NCBI GenBank assembly: GCA_030433215.1 | Contig: JAUIMC010000018.1 | Coordinates: 1-64,000 of the forward strand | Source: Alphaproteobacteria bacterium | GTDB lineage: Bacteria; Pseudomonadota; Alphaproteobacteria; Caulobacterales; Parvularculaceae | Direction of reading: 5' to 3' | DNA: 64,000 nucleotides | Part shown: positions 54,134-62,924 of the stretch, in pieces | Layout: each line of letters begins with the position of its first letter | Numbering within the stretch: position 1 is the stretch's first letter | Made by a program: the position numbers and the translations under genes | The notes under the pieces: generated by a model | What the model was told of the DNA's origin: nothing | What the model saw: only the letters and a program-made list of their open reading frames with translations | Database searches by the model: none

Positions 54134-55297
54134 TTATTCGGCCAGCTTGTTGTAGGATTTCAGGATTTCCTGGAGACGCTTTTCCGGCAGGCCGTAGACG
54201 TGTCCGCCGCGTCCGCCTTCCATGTCCTCGCCAGCGACGAGCGCGTTAATGATGGCTTCTTCGGTGGCGTCGACGACGGCGGTGAACAGCGGGTCTAGCG
54301 CTTCATTGGGAATGCTGGCGTAGATATTGGGTTCGCTTGCCCCGAGACTCACCTTGTTGGCGGTTGAAAAGGCCAGAAAGATATCGCCTGAAAGGCTGTC
54401 GCCCTGTCCGCCGGTGCGGCCCATGCCGATCGCCGCGCGCCGGGCGAGACGTTTCAATTGGCTCGGCAAAAGCGGCGCATCGGTTGCGACGAGGATGATG
54501 ATCGAGCCGTCTCTTTCGCTGTCCGCCTTGGGCGGGCGGACAGGCTGTAGATCGGTGACGACCTTGCCGACCTCGACGCCGTCGACGATCAGTTGCTCGC
54601 GATTGCCGTGGTTCGCCTGCACAAGAACGCCGACGGTGAACGCCGTTTCTTCGCCGTAGCGTGCGATCCGCGAGGACGTGCCGATACCGCCTTTGAAGTG
54701 ATAGGAAACCATGCCGGTTCCGCCGCCGACAGCCCCTTCCGCCACGGAGCCGGAGGTGGCGCTGTTCAACGCCTGAACGACATGTTTCGGCTGTAACGGC
54801 ATGGACCAAGCGTCGTTCAGGCCGCCGTCATAGGTTTCGCCCACCACCGGCAGAACGCGGCTGAATTTGACGTCGTCATTGTCTTTGAAATGATCTTTGG
54901 TCCATTCGAGCACGCCGTCCCGCGCCGCGCCGACGCCGAGCGTCCCGGTCAGGGTCACCGGTCCGAAAAACGCGCCGAATTCTTCGATGAAGTGCGCGCC
55001 CGTCATCTCGCCCGTGCCGTTAAAAGCGAAATAACCGGCGCTGACGCCTTCAGTTGCATCCTTGCCGAGCGGAAAGACGCCGGTGACGCCGGTGCGCGCC
55101 CGGCCCTTGTTCAGCGTCATCTGACCGACTTCGACGCCGTCGACATCGGTGATGGCGTTATACCGGCCCGGTTCGCCGTCAAACTGAACGCCAAGATTGC
55201 GCGCGCGTTCTGCGCTCAAACAGGCGCTGGCGGAAAGCAGCGCGGCGGCGGCGGCGAAGACGGTCGCCAAGGGTTTTATGAATGCGCGTGCGTGCAT
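54134..55297 (-). CDS. P1-family (S58, DmpA/BapA-like) aminopeptidase, exported
   Basis: 387 residues with a signal peptide (MHARAFIKPLATVFAAAAAL, ending near SACLSA). The family blocks are present: RYNAITDVDGVEVGQMTL, RTGVTGVFPLGKD, AVGGGTGMVSYHFKGGIGTSSR (the self-cleavage region with the nucleophile of the N-terminal-nucleophile fold) and RAAIGMGRTGGQGDSLSGD. DmpA-type enzymes remove D-amino acids, and BapA-type enzymes remove beta-amino acids, from peptide N-termini. The signal puts this one in the periplasm, as with BapA. It is the first gene of the minus-strand operon and divergent from the M81 gene across motif C. Confidence 0.92.
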   Translation of the reverse strand: MHARAFIKPLATVFAAAAALLSASACLSAERARNLGVQFDGEPGRYNAITDVDGVEVGQMTLNKGRARTGVTGVFPLGKDATEGVSAGYFAFNGTGEMTGAHFIEEFGAFFGPVTLTGTLGVGAARDGVLEWTKDHFKDNDDVKFSRVLPVVGETYDGGLNDAWSMPLQPKHVVQALNSATSGSVAEGAVGGGTGMVSYHFKGGIGTSSRIARYGEETAFTVGVLVQANHGNREQLIVDGVEVGKVVTDLQPVRPPKADSERDGSIIILVATDAPLLPSQLKRLARRAAIGMGRTGGQGDSLSGDIFLAFSTANKVSLGASEPNIYASIPNEALDPLFTAVVDATEEAIINALVAGEDMEGGRGGHVYGLPEKRLQEILKSYNKLAE

Positions 55298-55373
55298 CGG
55301 CTAGATTCCTTTATGGAGTGACGGCTGGGGCGCGCCGGTAAAGGCGCTGACGGCGAGACTCTTGCGTGGCAGT

Positions 55374-55419
55374 TTGAAAGTCAATAAATGAAGATGACCT
55401 CAAAATCAATAAGGTCAAG
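55374..55419. promoter_or_regulatory. Shared motif C between P1 peptidase and M81 genes
   Basis: TTGAAA at 55374-55379 and TGACCTCA at 55395-55402. TGACC (55395-55399) and GGTCA (55413-55417) form a perfect 5+5 inverted repeat with a 13-nt spacer. The 24-bp element has the same length and ends (TGACCTCA ... CAA) as motif B. It lies in the divergent gap and could serve both genes. Confidence 0.6.
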
Positions 55420-55444
55420 CAGACGCTTTGGCGGGATAGCGAAG

Positions 55445-56914
55445 ATGCGCGTATTCATTGGCGGCATAAGAACCGAAACAAACACCTTTGCGACAAGACT
55501 AACGGGGGACGAGGATTTTCGGAAGGGCGATGTCACCAGCGCGTCCTCGCCTCATGTCGATCCCGGTTTGCATCCGGGTTATGCAGGATTTCTGGCTGCG
55601 GCGGAAAAAGCAAAGTGGCGTGTCGCTAGGGGAGCGGTCGCTTACGCCGTTCCGGGCGGCCCGGTTGAGCAGGCGGTCTATGAGCGGTTGAAGAATACGC
55701 TGCTTGAAGAACTTCGTGCGGCGGGTCCTTGCGACATGGCGTTATTGGACCTTCATGGCGCCATGGTCGCCGAGCGTTGCGACGATTGCGAAGGCGAGAT
55801 CTTGAGCGCCTACCGGGACATTCTGGGGGACAAAGCGGTAATCGGCGCGCTTCTTGATCCCCACGCCGTTGTCACTCGGGAAATGGTTCAGGCGGCCGAC
55901 ATTCTGCATGCTTATAAGGAATATCCGCATACGGATGTGACGGAGCGCGCAGAAGAACTCTTCGAACGTTGCGCCATGATGGCGATTTCCGGGGCGCGGC
56001 CGAAACCCGCCATCGCCGAGTGCGGCTTGATCGGCGGTTTTCCGACCGTGGAAGAGCCCATGAAAGGCTTCGTGCGCTGGATGAAAGACATGGAACGCCG
56101 GCCTGGCGTTCTCTCCGTTTCCCTGATTCAGAGCTTTCCCTGGTGCGATGTCCCAGCGGCAGGGGCCAAGCTGCTTGTATACGCCGATGACGGTAAAACG
56201 GCGGAAATGCTTGCGAGAGAAGGAGGGGAGCGCTTTCGCGCGATATTCGAAGAGGCGGTGATGAAGCCGCTCGATTGCGAGGCGGCGGCGCGCATTGTCA
56301 GCGCCAACCCTCAAAAACGCTACATTCTTGCGGATGTTTCGGACAATCCCGGCGGCGGGGCGACTGGCGACGCCACGCATCTGCTGCGCGCGCTGATTTC
56401 TGAGGGGGTGAGCAATATCGGCGTCGGTCTTCTATATGACCCGGAGACGCTTGAAGCGGCATGGCGCGCAGGCGTAGGCGGCATTGAGGAATTTTGTCTG
56501 GGCGGCAAACAGTCACGCTATTCGGGCGCGTCCATTGTTGCGCCGGGTGTTGTAAAAGCGCTTGCCGATAATGACGGCGAGGGCGGTCGCGGCGCCGTGG
56601 GCGGCCCGTCTTCAGGACCGCTTGCCCTGATCTCAACGAAATTTGGCGAGATTGTTGTCGGTCGGGAGCGCCGGCAGGCCCTGTCGCCATCCTTGTTCAC
56701 GGCGCTTGGCGCGAATCCGCACGATTATCGCGTCCTAGTTTTGAAATCCTCCGCGCATTTTCGCGCCGCTTATGCTGACTTTGATCACGAAATACTGGAA
56801 GCAGGGTCCCCGACGGCGATGAATACAGATCTCGCGGCGCTTCCTTTCTGCAAGATAAGACGGCCAGTCTGGCCGCTGGATCCGTTGCCGCCGCTGGCGC
56901 TTTGGAAGGAGTAG
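55445..56914 (+). CDS. M81-family metallopeptidase, MlrC (microcystinase C)-like
   Basis: 489 residues from the ATG at 55445 (MRVFIGGIRTETNTFATRLT, the family start); an in-frame ATG at 55388 would read through motif C. The MlrC family blocks are present: ALLDLHGAMVAERCDDCEGE, GALLDPHAVVTREMV and KEYPHTDVTERAEELF, which supply the Asp and His metal ligands, and DVSDNPGGGATGDATHLLRA in the second half. MlrC releases the beta-amino acid Adda from linearised microcystin fragments; other M81 proteins have unknown amide substrates. No signal peptide, so it acts in the cytosol after import of a fragment. Divergent from the P1 peptidase. Confidence 0.92.
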   Translation: MRVFIGGIRTETNTFATRLTGDEDFRKGDVTSASSPHVDPGLHPGYAGFLAAAEKAKWRVARGAVAYAVPGGPVEQAVYERLKNTLLEELRAAGPCDMALLDLHGAMVAERCDDCEGEILSAYRDILGDKAVIGALLDPHAVVTREMVQAADILHAYKEYPHTDVTERAEELFERCAMMAISGARPKPAIAECGLIGGFPTVEEPMKGFVRWMKDMERRPGVLSVSLIQSFPWCDVPAAGAKLLVYADDGKTAEMLAREGGERFRAIFEEAVMKPLDCEAAARIVSANPQKRYILADVSDNPGGGATGDATHLLRALISEGVSNIGVGLLYDPETLEAAWRAGVGGIEEFCLGGKQSRYSGASIVAPGVVKALADNDGEGGRGAVGGPSSGPLALISTKFGEIVVGRERRQALSPSLFTALGANPHDYRVLVLKSSAHFRAAYADFDHEILEAGSPTAMNTDLAALPFCKIRRPVWPLDPLPPLALWKE

Positions 56915-56991
56915 AACCCTGTGTTTGCGGTTTGAGCCTTAATTGGTGCGCGGCCGCACGAAGGGCGTGTCCGAAAACCGTCACATAAAAG

Positions 56992-57024
56992 TTGAAACTG
57001 ACCTCATAATTGGTTATAAGAAGG
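56992..57024 (+). promoter_or_regulatory. Promoter with shared motif D upstream of TonB receptor 4
   Basis: -35 TTGAAA (56992-56997), 17-bp spacer, -10 TATAAG (57015-57020). The spacer holds CTGACCTCATAATTGGT. The first 15 bases are identical to motif B and the whole aligns with motif A. A binding protein here would occlude RNA polymerase, so repression is the likely mode. The leader to the ATG at 57083 is about 55 nt. Confidence 0.7.
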
Positions 57025-57082
57025 ATGGGCGCGCTGGCCGCGCCTTTTCGCGTCACGTACGCAGCGAGGAGGGGATATCCAT

Positions 57083-59257
57083 ATGCGCACGCCTAAAGCT
57101 ATTGAAAATAACCGGTTAAAGCCCGCCCTTTTGGGAACGGCTTCAGCTCTCGTCTTCGCCATGTCGGGGGCGTCAGCGCCGGCCTTCGCACAAGACGTGA
57201 TTGTCGTTACCGCGCAAAAGCGCGAGCAATCCATCCTCGATGTGCCTGCGGCGGTCAGTGCGGTTTCGGCGGAACAGCTTGAAAACGCCGGCGTGAGCCG
57301 GCTTGAGGATCTCGCCTCCAGCTTCCCGAACGTTTATCTCAATACGGATAACTCCCTGCGCACCACCACGATCACCATTCGGGGCATTTCCTCGAATCCG
57401 AACAATCCGGGCGTAGATCAGGGCGTTGGCGTGTTCGTGGACGGCGTTTATCAAAGCCGTCCGACGACGATCAACACGAATGTATATGATCTTGAACGTG
57501 TCGAGGTGATCCGGGGTCCTCAGGGCGCGTTGTACGGCAAAAACACGATCGCCGGCGCGGTGAATCTGATTTCCAAACTGCCGGGCGATGAAAGCGGCGT
57601 CGAAGGCGCGGTCAATATCGGCAATTACGATGCGCTCAGCCTGTTCGGAGCCGCCGACATCGTGTTGAACGACGCCGTGAAAGCGCGGTTTTCCGTCTCC
57701 TCGCAGCGCCGTGACGGCTTCACGGAAAACGCCGTCACCGGAAGCGATCTCGATGACGTCGATGCCTTGAGCGCGCGGTTTGCAGTTGTGCTTCAGCCGA
57801 CCGATGCGCTGCGCCTGATCTGGCGCGGCGATATGGCGGAAGACCGCTCCAATATGGGCTCTTCTGAAATTCTGAATAACGGCGTGCTGGCGGGATCGCC
57901 GTTGGCCGATGCCGCCCCCGCCGACCGCATTGTCGTCAATGACTATGACACGGTGCAGGATCGCGATCTCTGGGGCACGTCGCTACAGGCCGATTTGACG
58001 CTTGGCGCTGGCGTTCTGACGTCGCTCACCGCCTATCGCGACTATCAATGGTATAACGCGGCTGACAATGACTTCACGGCGTTGAACCAGCTTCGCTCCG
58101 GCATCGGCGAAGACCAGCACCAGATATCCCAAGAGCTGCGATTTACCTCGAATGTGGGCGAAAGTTTCGATTATCTGTTTGGCGGTTATTTCCTGAAGGA
58201 AGAGCTTTCGACGGTATCGAATGCGGTGATCGGGCCGGATCTCGGCCTTTATGCGGCGGAAACGCCGGTCGATATTTTCGCTGATCTCGAAACCACAAGC
58301 TACGCTGTCTTCGCGCAAGGCAACTACCGCTTTAATGATCAGTTCGGCGTCACGGCGGCCATTCGGTGGTCGAAAGACGAAAAGGAAGTGACGCATTCTT
58401 CAATCGGCGACCCGTTCGGCGCCTTGCTGCCAACCTCGCCCGAGCGTCTCGTCTCCCGCGAGGATTCCGAATGGACCCCCTCAGTGAGCCTTAACTGGAC
58501 GCCGACGGAGGATGCGCTTGTCTATGCATCCTATTCGCGCGGCTACAAGTCGGGCGGCTACAACGCGTTTTCCATCACGCCGACGGATGACGCGGAATAT
58601 GACCCTGAGTTCGTCAATAATTACGAAATCGGAGCCAAATCGTCCTTCGCCGACGGCGCGGTCTATGTCTCCGCCGCGGCGTTCCTCCTCAAATACAGCG
58701 ACCTTCAGGTCAATCAGCTCGTCAATGTTGGCGGCGTGCCGACATTCACGACTTCGAATGCCGCCAAAGCCGAAAGCTGGGGCCTGGAGTTCGAAGGAAG
58801 CTGGCGGCCCGTAGACACAGTGCGTCTCGGTCTCGCCTATGGCTATCTCAATGGCGAGTTCGACGACTTCCAGAACGCAACCTCGAGCGGCGATGACTAT
58901 TCAGGCAACAAGCTGACCGAGGCGCCGGCGCACACCTTGTCACTCAATGGCGACTTCCGTCAGCCGCTGACGGGCGCCATAGATCTCGTCGCCCACGCAG
59001 ACATGTCCTATCGCAGCAAGCTTTATTTCAACCCTGCGAACAATCCGGACTACGTTCAGGACGGCGTCGCGTTGGCGAATATGCGGGCGGGCTTCGCCGC
59101 TACTGACGATAGCTGGAGCGTGGTCATGTGGGTGCGCAATCTCACTGACAAGGACTATGCGGTCAGCCGCAGCGCTGGCGTCATCATTCCGGGCCAGCAG
59201 ATTCAGTCGCTCGGCGCGCCGCGTACATGGGGGGTTGAACTGCGCGGGCGCTTCTAG
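57083..59257 (+). CDS. TonB-dependent receptor 4 (peptide-cluster receptor B)
   Basis: 724 residues, strong ribosome site GAGGAGGGG at 57066-57074. A signal peptide ends at APAFAQ. TonB-box-like DVIVVTAQKREQSILDVPAA, plug (TITIRGISSNPNNPGVDQGV, VIRGPQGALYGKNTIAGAVN) and barrel ending TWGVELRGRF follow. It is similar in length and class to receptor 3 but not a near-duplicate. It heads a tightly packed operon with TRAP genes, a BASS permease and an AMP-dependent ligase, so it probably imports the compound or fragment that those proteins move and activate. Confidence 0.93.
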   Translation: MRTPKAIENNRLKPALLGTASALVFAMSGASAPAFAQDVIVVTAQKREQSILDVPAAVSAVSAEQLENAGVSRLEDLASSFPNVYLNTDNSLRTTTITIRGISSNPNNPGVDQGVGVFVDGVYQSRPTTINTNVYDLERVEVIRGPQGALYGKNTIAGAVNLISKLPGDESGVEGAVNIGNYDALSLFGAADIVLNDAVKARFSVSSQRRDGFTENAVTGSDLDDVDALSARFAVVLQPTDALRLIWRGDMAEDRSNMGSSEILNNGVLAGSPLADAAPADRIVVNDYDTVQDRDLWGTSLQADLTLGAGVLTSLTAYRDYQWYNAADNDFTALNQLRSGIGEDQHQISQELRFTSNVGESFDYLFGGYFLKEELSTVSNAVIGPDLGLYAAETPVDIFADLETTSYAVFAQGNYRFNDQFGVTAAIRWSKDEKEVTHSSIGDPFGALLPTSPERLVSREDSEWTPSVSLNWTPTEDALVYASYSRGYKSGGYNAFSITPTDDAEYDPEFVNNYEIGAKSSFADGAVYVSAAAFLLKYSDLQVNQLVNVGGVPTFTTSNAAKAESWGLEFEGSWRPVDTVRLGLAYGYLNGEFDDFQNATSSGDDYSGNKLTEAPAHTLSLNGDFRQPLTGAIDLVAHADMSYRSKLYFNPANNPDYVQDGVALANMRAGFAATDDSWSVVMWVRNLTDKDYAVSRSAGVIIPGQQIQSLGAPRTWGVELRGRF

Positions 59258-59276
59258 CCCGTCCGGTTGCACCCTT

Positions 59277-60554
59277 ATGTTGAAGCCCGCCGCCGTCCTT
59301 GTCTTGCTCGCCGCATCCTTTCTCGGGGTCGGTCTTGCTTATGTCATCGGCGCGGCGGGCGTCGCGGGATTTTTCGCGTTCGGCGCAGAGCCATTCCTGG
59401 CGGCGTTGCCGCGCCGCGCTTTCTCGCAGCTTGACGTTTTCGCGCTGATGGCGATGCCTTTGTTCATATTGGTCGGAGAGTTGATGAACAGGGGCGGCAT
59501 ATCGCGCGCCCTCATCGATCTCGCCACCGTTTTTGTCGGGCGCGCCCGGGGCGGCCTCGGTCATGTAAATATTGCAAGCAGCGTTTTCTTCGCCGGCGTG
59601 TCGGGCTCGGCCATGGCGGACGCCGCGGCCCTGTCCTCGACGCTCGTTCCGGCAATGAAAGAAAAAGGCTATTCCGGCGCTTATGCCGGCGCCGTGACGG
59701 CTGCGTCTTCTATCATCGGGCCGCTCATCCCGCCGAGCATTATCCTGATTTTTTACGGCGCGATCATGAATGTCGACGTCGCGGCCCTGTTCGCCGGCGC
59801 TATCGTGCCGGGCTTGTTGTTGAGCTTTGTCCTGTTTCTTATGAATGCTTTTTTTGCGCGCATTCATGATCATCCGACCCTTGGAGAGCGTCCGCCCTTG
59901 CTTAAAACGGTTCGCCGCGCGGGGCTGGCCCTTATGCTGCCGATCATCATTATTGGCGGTATTGTCTTCGGCATTGTGACGCCGACGGAAGCGGGGGCGC
60001 TCGCCGTCATCGCAGCGTTTATCGCCATCGCCGCCTATGGCGCTCTCGATTGGCGCACGGTTAAAGGCGCGATATTCGGCGCGACGCTGTTCACCGGGTC
60101 GATCTTCGCGATTATGTTCGCTGCGGCGTCGGTAAACTTTCTGGCTGCGCTTGCAGGCGCGCCGGACGCGCTCGCCGGCTGGTTGGCGGCGAAAGATTTC
60201 GGGCTCAACCAATATCTCGCGGTCCTGACGGTTGTGTTCATCCTGACCGGGATGGTTCTCGATACGCAAATTGCGCTCATTCTCCTGGCTCCCGTGCTCG
60301 TGCCGGCGGCGTATCCGCTCGGCGCGGACCCGGTGCATCTCGGCGTTGTCGTCTGTTTTACAATGACGCTCGGGCTTATCACTCCGCCGCTGGGCGGCGT
60401 CGTTCTGGTCGTGGCGGCGGCGACGCGCGAATCCTATTGGGGGCTGATGCGCGCGCTTATCCCCTTTATCCTGGCCGAATTTCTATTGCTCATAGTTCTG
60501 CTCTACACGCCTGGGCTTGTTCTGGCGCTGCCGAAGGGACTTGGATTGATATGA
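59277..60554 (+). CDS. dctM: TRAP transporter large permease (DctM)
   Basis: 425 residues from the ATG at 59277, 19 bp after the receptor stop; ordinary DctM length, unlike the extended copy at 5.5 kb. Typical blocks: LMAMPLFILVGELMNRGGIS, FFAGVSGSAMADAAALSSTL, SSIIGPLIPPSIILIFYGAI, GIVTPTEAGALAVIAAFIAI and MTLGLITPPLGGVVLVVAAA. Its stop overlaps the start of the binding-protein gene (ATGA). It is the ion-coupled inner-membrane subunit of the cluster's TRAP system. Confidence 0.93.
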   Translation: MLKPAAVLVLLAASFLGVGLAYVIGAAGVAGFFAFGAEPFLAALPRRAFSQLDVFALMAMPLFILVGELMNRGGISRALIDLATVFVGRARGGLGHVNIASSVFFAGVSGSAMADAAALSSTLVPAMKEKGYSGAYAGAVTAASSIIGPLIPPSIILIFYGAIMNVDVAALFAGAIVPGLLLSFVLFLMNAFFARIHDHPTLGERPPLLKTVRRAGLALMLPIIIIGGIVFGIVTPTEAGALAVIAAFIAIAAYGALDWRTVKGAIFGATLFTGSIFAIMFAAASVNFLAALAGAPDALAGWLAAKDFGLNQYLAVLTVVFILTGMVLDTQIALILLAPVLVPAAYPLGADPVHLGVVVCFTMTLGLITPPLGGVVLVVAAATRESYWGLMRALIPFILAEFLLLIVLLYTPGLVLALPKGLGLI

Positions 60555-61552
60555 GCATGCGCCTTGATCGCAGAATGCTGGTGTCCGGTGCGATGATGGC
60601 CGGCGCGATCGCCGCCTGCGGCGACGTTTCCGCCGGACGGCCGCGGGCGGCGCTTGCCGGCGCGCCGAATCCGCAAGCGAACGGCGTGTGGATATGGATG
60701 CGCGCTTGCCTGGAGGCGCTGGAAAAAGCCGGCGTCGCCATGCAGTTGAGCGCCAACGCCGCGCTTGGCCGCGAGGAGGACCGGACGGAAATGACCGGCC
60801 TTGGTCTTGTGCAGCTTAACGACGCCAGCATCAGCGAAGCGACAGCCTTGAGCGATCTTTATGTCATTGCGCAATTGCCGTTTCTCTTTGACGATCTCGG
60901 ACATTTCGACCGTTTGATTTCGAATGAGGATTTCCTGGCGGAGGTGAACGCCGATTTGCGCAAGGCGGGGCTTCGCCTCGTTGATGCAGCCTTTCTTGGC
61001 GGCATGAGCGGTCTGTTCACGGCGCGCCGGCCCGTTCGGCAGTTAAGCGACATGAAAGGCTTGCGCCTTCGCGCCATGGATCGCCAGGATCTTTTCCTGA
61101 TCGAAGCCTTCGGCGCATCAGGCGTACAAGTCGCCTGGGAGGAAACGCCGCAGGCGCTTCAGACAGGCATTGCCTCTGGCTATCTGAACCCTCCGCTGGC
61201 GCCGGTCTTGTTCGGTCACGGCGCTTATCTGCGTTATTTCACAGACATGCGCGTCACGCCGGCGCACCGCCTGATCTTTGTCTCTTTGAAATGGCTCCAC
61301 AGCCTCGAGGATGATAGGCGCGCCGCTGTCGAAGCGGCCTTCCTTGCGGGGCGCAAGGCGAACCGCGAATGGGCGCAAGCGCGCCTTGAAAGCGATCTTG
61401 CGAGCCTTGCGGAACTGGATACCGAAACCGTGCCGCTTAGCGTCGAGGCGCGAGCAGAGTTCAAGGCGGCCGCACGAGCCGCCTATCCGGATTATGCGCC
61501 GGCGGCGATCGTTGAAAAGGCCTTCGCCTTAACGAAGGAGGCGTCGTCATGA
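60551..61552 (+). CDS. dctP: TRAP substrate-binding protein (DctP), predicted lipoprotein
   Basis: 333 residues from the ATG at 60551, which overlaps the dctM stop. The signal has RLDRRMLVSGAMMAGAIAAC, a twin-arginine-like start and a lipobox-type Cys, so anchoring is likely. The body is divergent but keeps DctP features: a mid-protein LSDMKGLRLRAMDRQDLFLI (with the ligand-contact Arg region), QALQTGIASGYLNPP where most have the QxGxxDG segment, and LIFVSLKWLHSL. The ligand is probably an organic acid released from the cluster substrate. Gene order M-P-Q is less common than P-Q-M. Confidence 0.85.
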   Translation: MSMRLDRRMLVSGAMMAGAIAACGDVSAGRPRAALAGAPNPQANGVWIWMRACLEALEKAGVAMQLSANAALGREEDRTEMTGLGLVQLNDASISEATALSDLYVIAQLPFLFDDLGHFDRLISNEDFLAEVNADLRKAGLRLVDAAFLGGMSGLFTARRPVRQLSDMKGLRLRAMDRQDLFLIEAFGASGVQVAWEETPQALQTGIASGYLNPPLAPVLFGHGAYLRYFTDMRVTPAHRLIFVSLKWLHSLEDDRRAAVEAAFLAGRKANREWAQARLESDLASLAELDTETVPLSVEARAEFKAAARAAYPDYAPAAIVEKAFALTKEASS

Positions 61553-62055
61553 TGAAGGCGACCGTCTTTTTGAGGCGTCTCAGCGACCATATCAACATTG
61601 CCGTCTTGTGGGCGGGCGCTGGTTTCATGTGTCTCATGGTGTTGCTGGTCGCCATTCAGATCGTGGCGCGATACGCCTTGCAGGATGCGCCGGCCTGGAC
61701 GGAGGAGGGCGCGCGCTACGCCATGGTGTGGAGCGCGATGCTCGCCGCGACAAGCTCGTTTCACGGAAAACTTGATCCGGCGCTTGTGACGATTGGAGCT
61801 TCTGCTTCTGTATTGATGCAGAGTTGCGCGCGTATAGCGCGTTTTGTCTGCGTGGCCGTTTTCTGCGGCGCGTTGCTGTACTATTCGCCGGGCATGATTG
61901 CGCGCTCGGCGTTACGGGAGACGCAAACTCTCGGGTTTAATCTCGCTTTCGTGACGGCGGTCGTGCCGATTTTCGCCGCCATTGTCCTGTTTCACGCCTT
62001 TGTACAGTTGATTGATTGGAATGCAGCCGAGAGTCTTGCGGAGCGTGAAGAGTGA
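61549..62055 (+). CDS. dctQ: TRAP transporter small permease (DctQ)
   Basis: 168 residues, four hydrophobic segments, normal size. AIQIVARYALQDAPAWTEEGARYAMVW is the family signature (helix 2 with the conserved W-EE). It overlaps the binding-protein stop by ATGA and the next gene by GTGA. It pairs with the DctM at 59277. Confidence 0.9.
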   Translation: MMKATVFLRRLSDHINIAVLWAGAGFMCLMVLLVAIQIVARYALQDAPAWTEEGARYAMVWSAMLAATSSFHGKLDPALVTIGASASVLMQSCARIARFVCVAVFCGALLYYSPGMIARSALRETQTLGFNLAFVTAVVPIFAAIVLFHAFVQLIDWNAAESLAEREE

Positions 62056-62924
62056 GTATCGTATCGGATATTGTCTTGCCTGCTGCGCTTGCGCTGATCA
62101 TGTTCGGCATGGGCCTGTCTCTTGGCGTGCGGGATTTCACCCGTTTCCTTAATCGCCCGGGGCCGGTCGCCGCCGCCCTGGTCAGCATACTTTTGATCCT
62201 GCCGGCGGCGGCGTTTGGCGTGGCGAGCATATTCAATCTGCCGCCGGTCCTGGCGGTCGGTCTGATTCTGGTCGGGACCTGTCCCGGCGGCACTTTTTCA
62301 AATTTGCTGACGCATTATGCGCGCGGAGACCTCGCCCTGTCGGTGACGCTGACAGCGATTGCAAGCTTTTGCGTGATTTTCTCCATGCCGTTGATCGTTG
62401 AGTTTGCATTGGCGCACTTTCTTGGAGAAGAGCGTGAGATCGCCTTGCCGGTGCTCGATGCAATGCAACGCATATTTCTACTAACGCTCTGTCCCGTTGC
62501 TGTGGGTATGATGTTGAAGAAAGCAAAACCCGCTTTTGCGATGGCGGTCGCCGATCCGGTGAAAAACATCGCCGGCGTGCTCATCGTCGCGGTCTTCTTT
62601 TATATCATCTATGAAGAGCGGGAGACTTTTGCACTGGCGATCGCGCAAATTGCCTTGCCGGTGCTGGTTTTGAACCTTCTGTCCGTCTCCGTTGGAACCG
62701 CAATCGGGTTTCTTTCCCGTAGCAATGTCGCTGAGCGCCGCGCGATGACGCTTGAGCATACGATCAAGCAGGAGGGGCTTGGCATTTTCATCGCCCTTAC
62801 TTTGCTCAGCAGAAATGAAATGGTTTTGCCGCTGATGCTGAATTCCCTTGTCGGGCTTTTTGTCGGCGGGGCTATCGCCGCTGTTGCGAACCTGCGTAAA
62901 CAAGAGACGCCTTATGCAGTCTGA
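62052..62924 (+). CDS. Bile acid:sodium symporter (BASS/ASBT)-family permease
   Basis: 290 residues from a GTG that overlaps the dctQ stop (GTGA, 62052-62055). About nine to ten hydrophobic segments are seen, with VGLILVGTCPGGTFSNLLTH (the crossover motif between core helices) and MTLEHTIKQEGLGIFIALTL (the second motif, usually E-x-G-x-Q-N). Family members import bile acids, pantoate, 2-oxoacids or glucosinolate precursors with Na+. Within this operon a second carboxylate carrier beside TRAP suggests either two products or export of an end product. Confidence 0.88.
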   Translation: MSIVSDIVLPAALALIMFGMGLSLGVRDFTRFLNRPGPVAAALVSILLILPAAAFGVASIFNLPPVLAVGLILVGTCPGGTFSNLLTHYARGDLALSVTLTAIASFCVIFSMPLIVEFALAHFLGEEREIALPVLDAMQRIFLLTLCPVAVGMMLKKAKPAFAMAVADPVKNIAGVLIVAVFFYIIYEERETFALAIAQIALPVLVLNLLSVSVGTAIGFLSRSNVAERRAMTLEHTIKQEGLGIFIALTLLSRNEMVLPLMLNSLVGLFVGGAIAAVANLRKQETPYAV

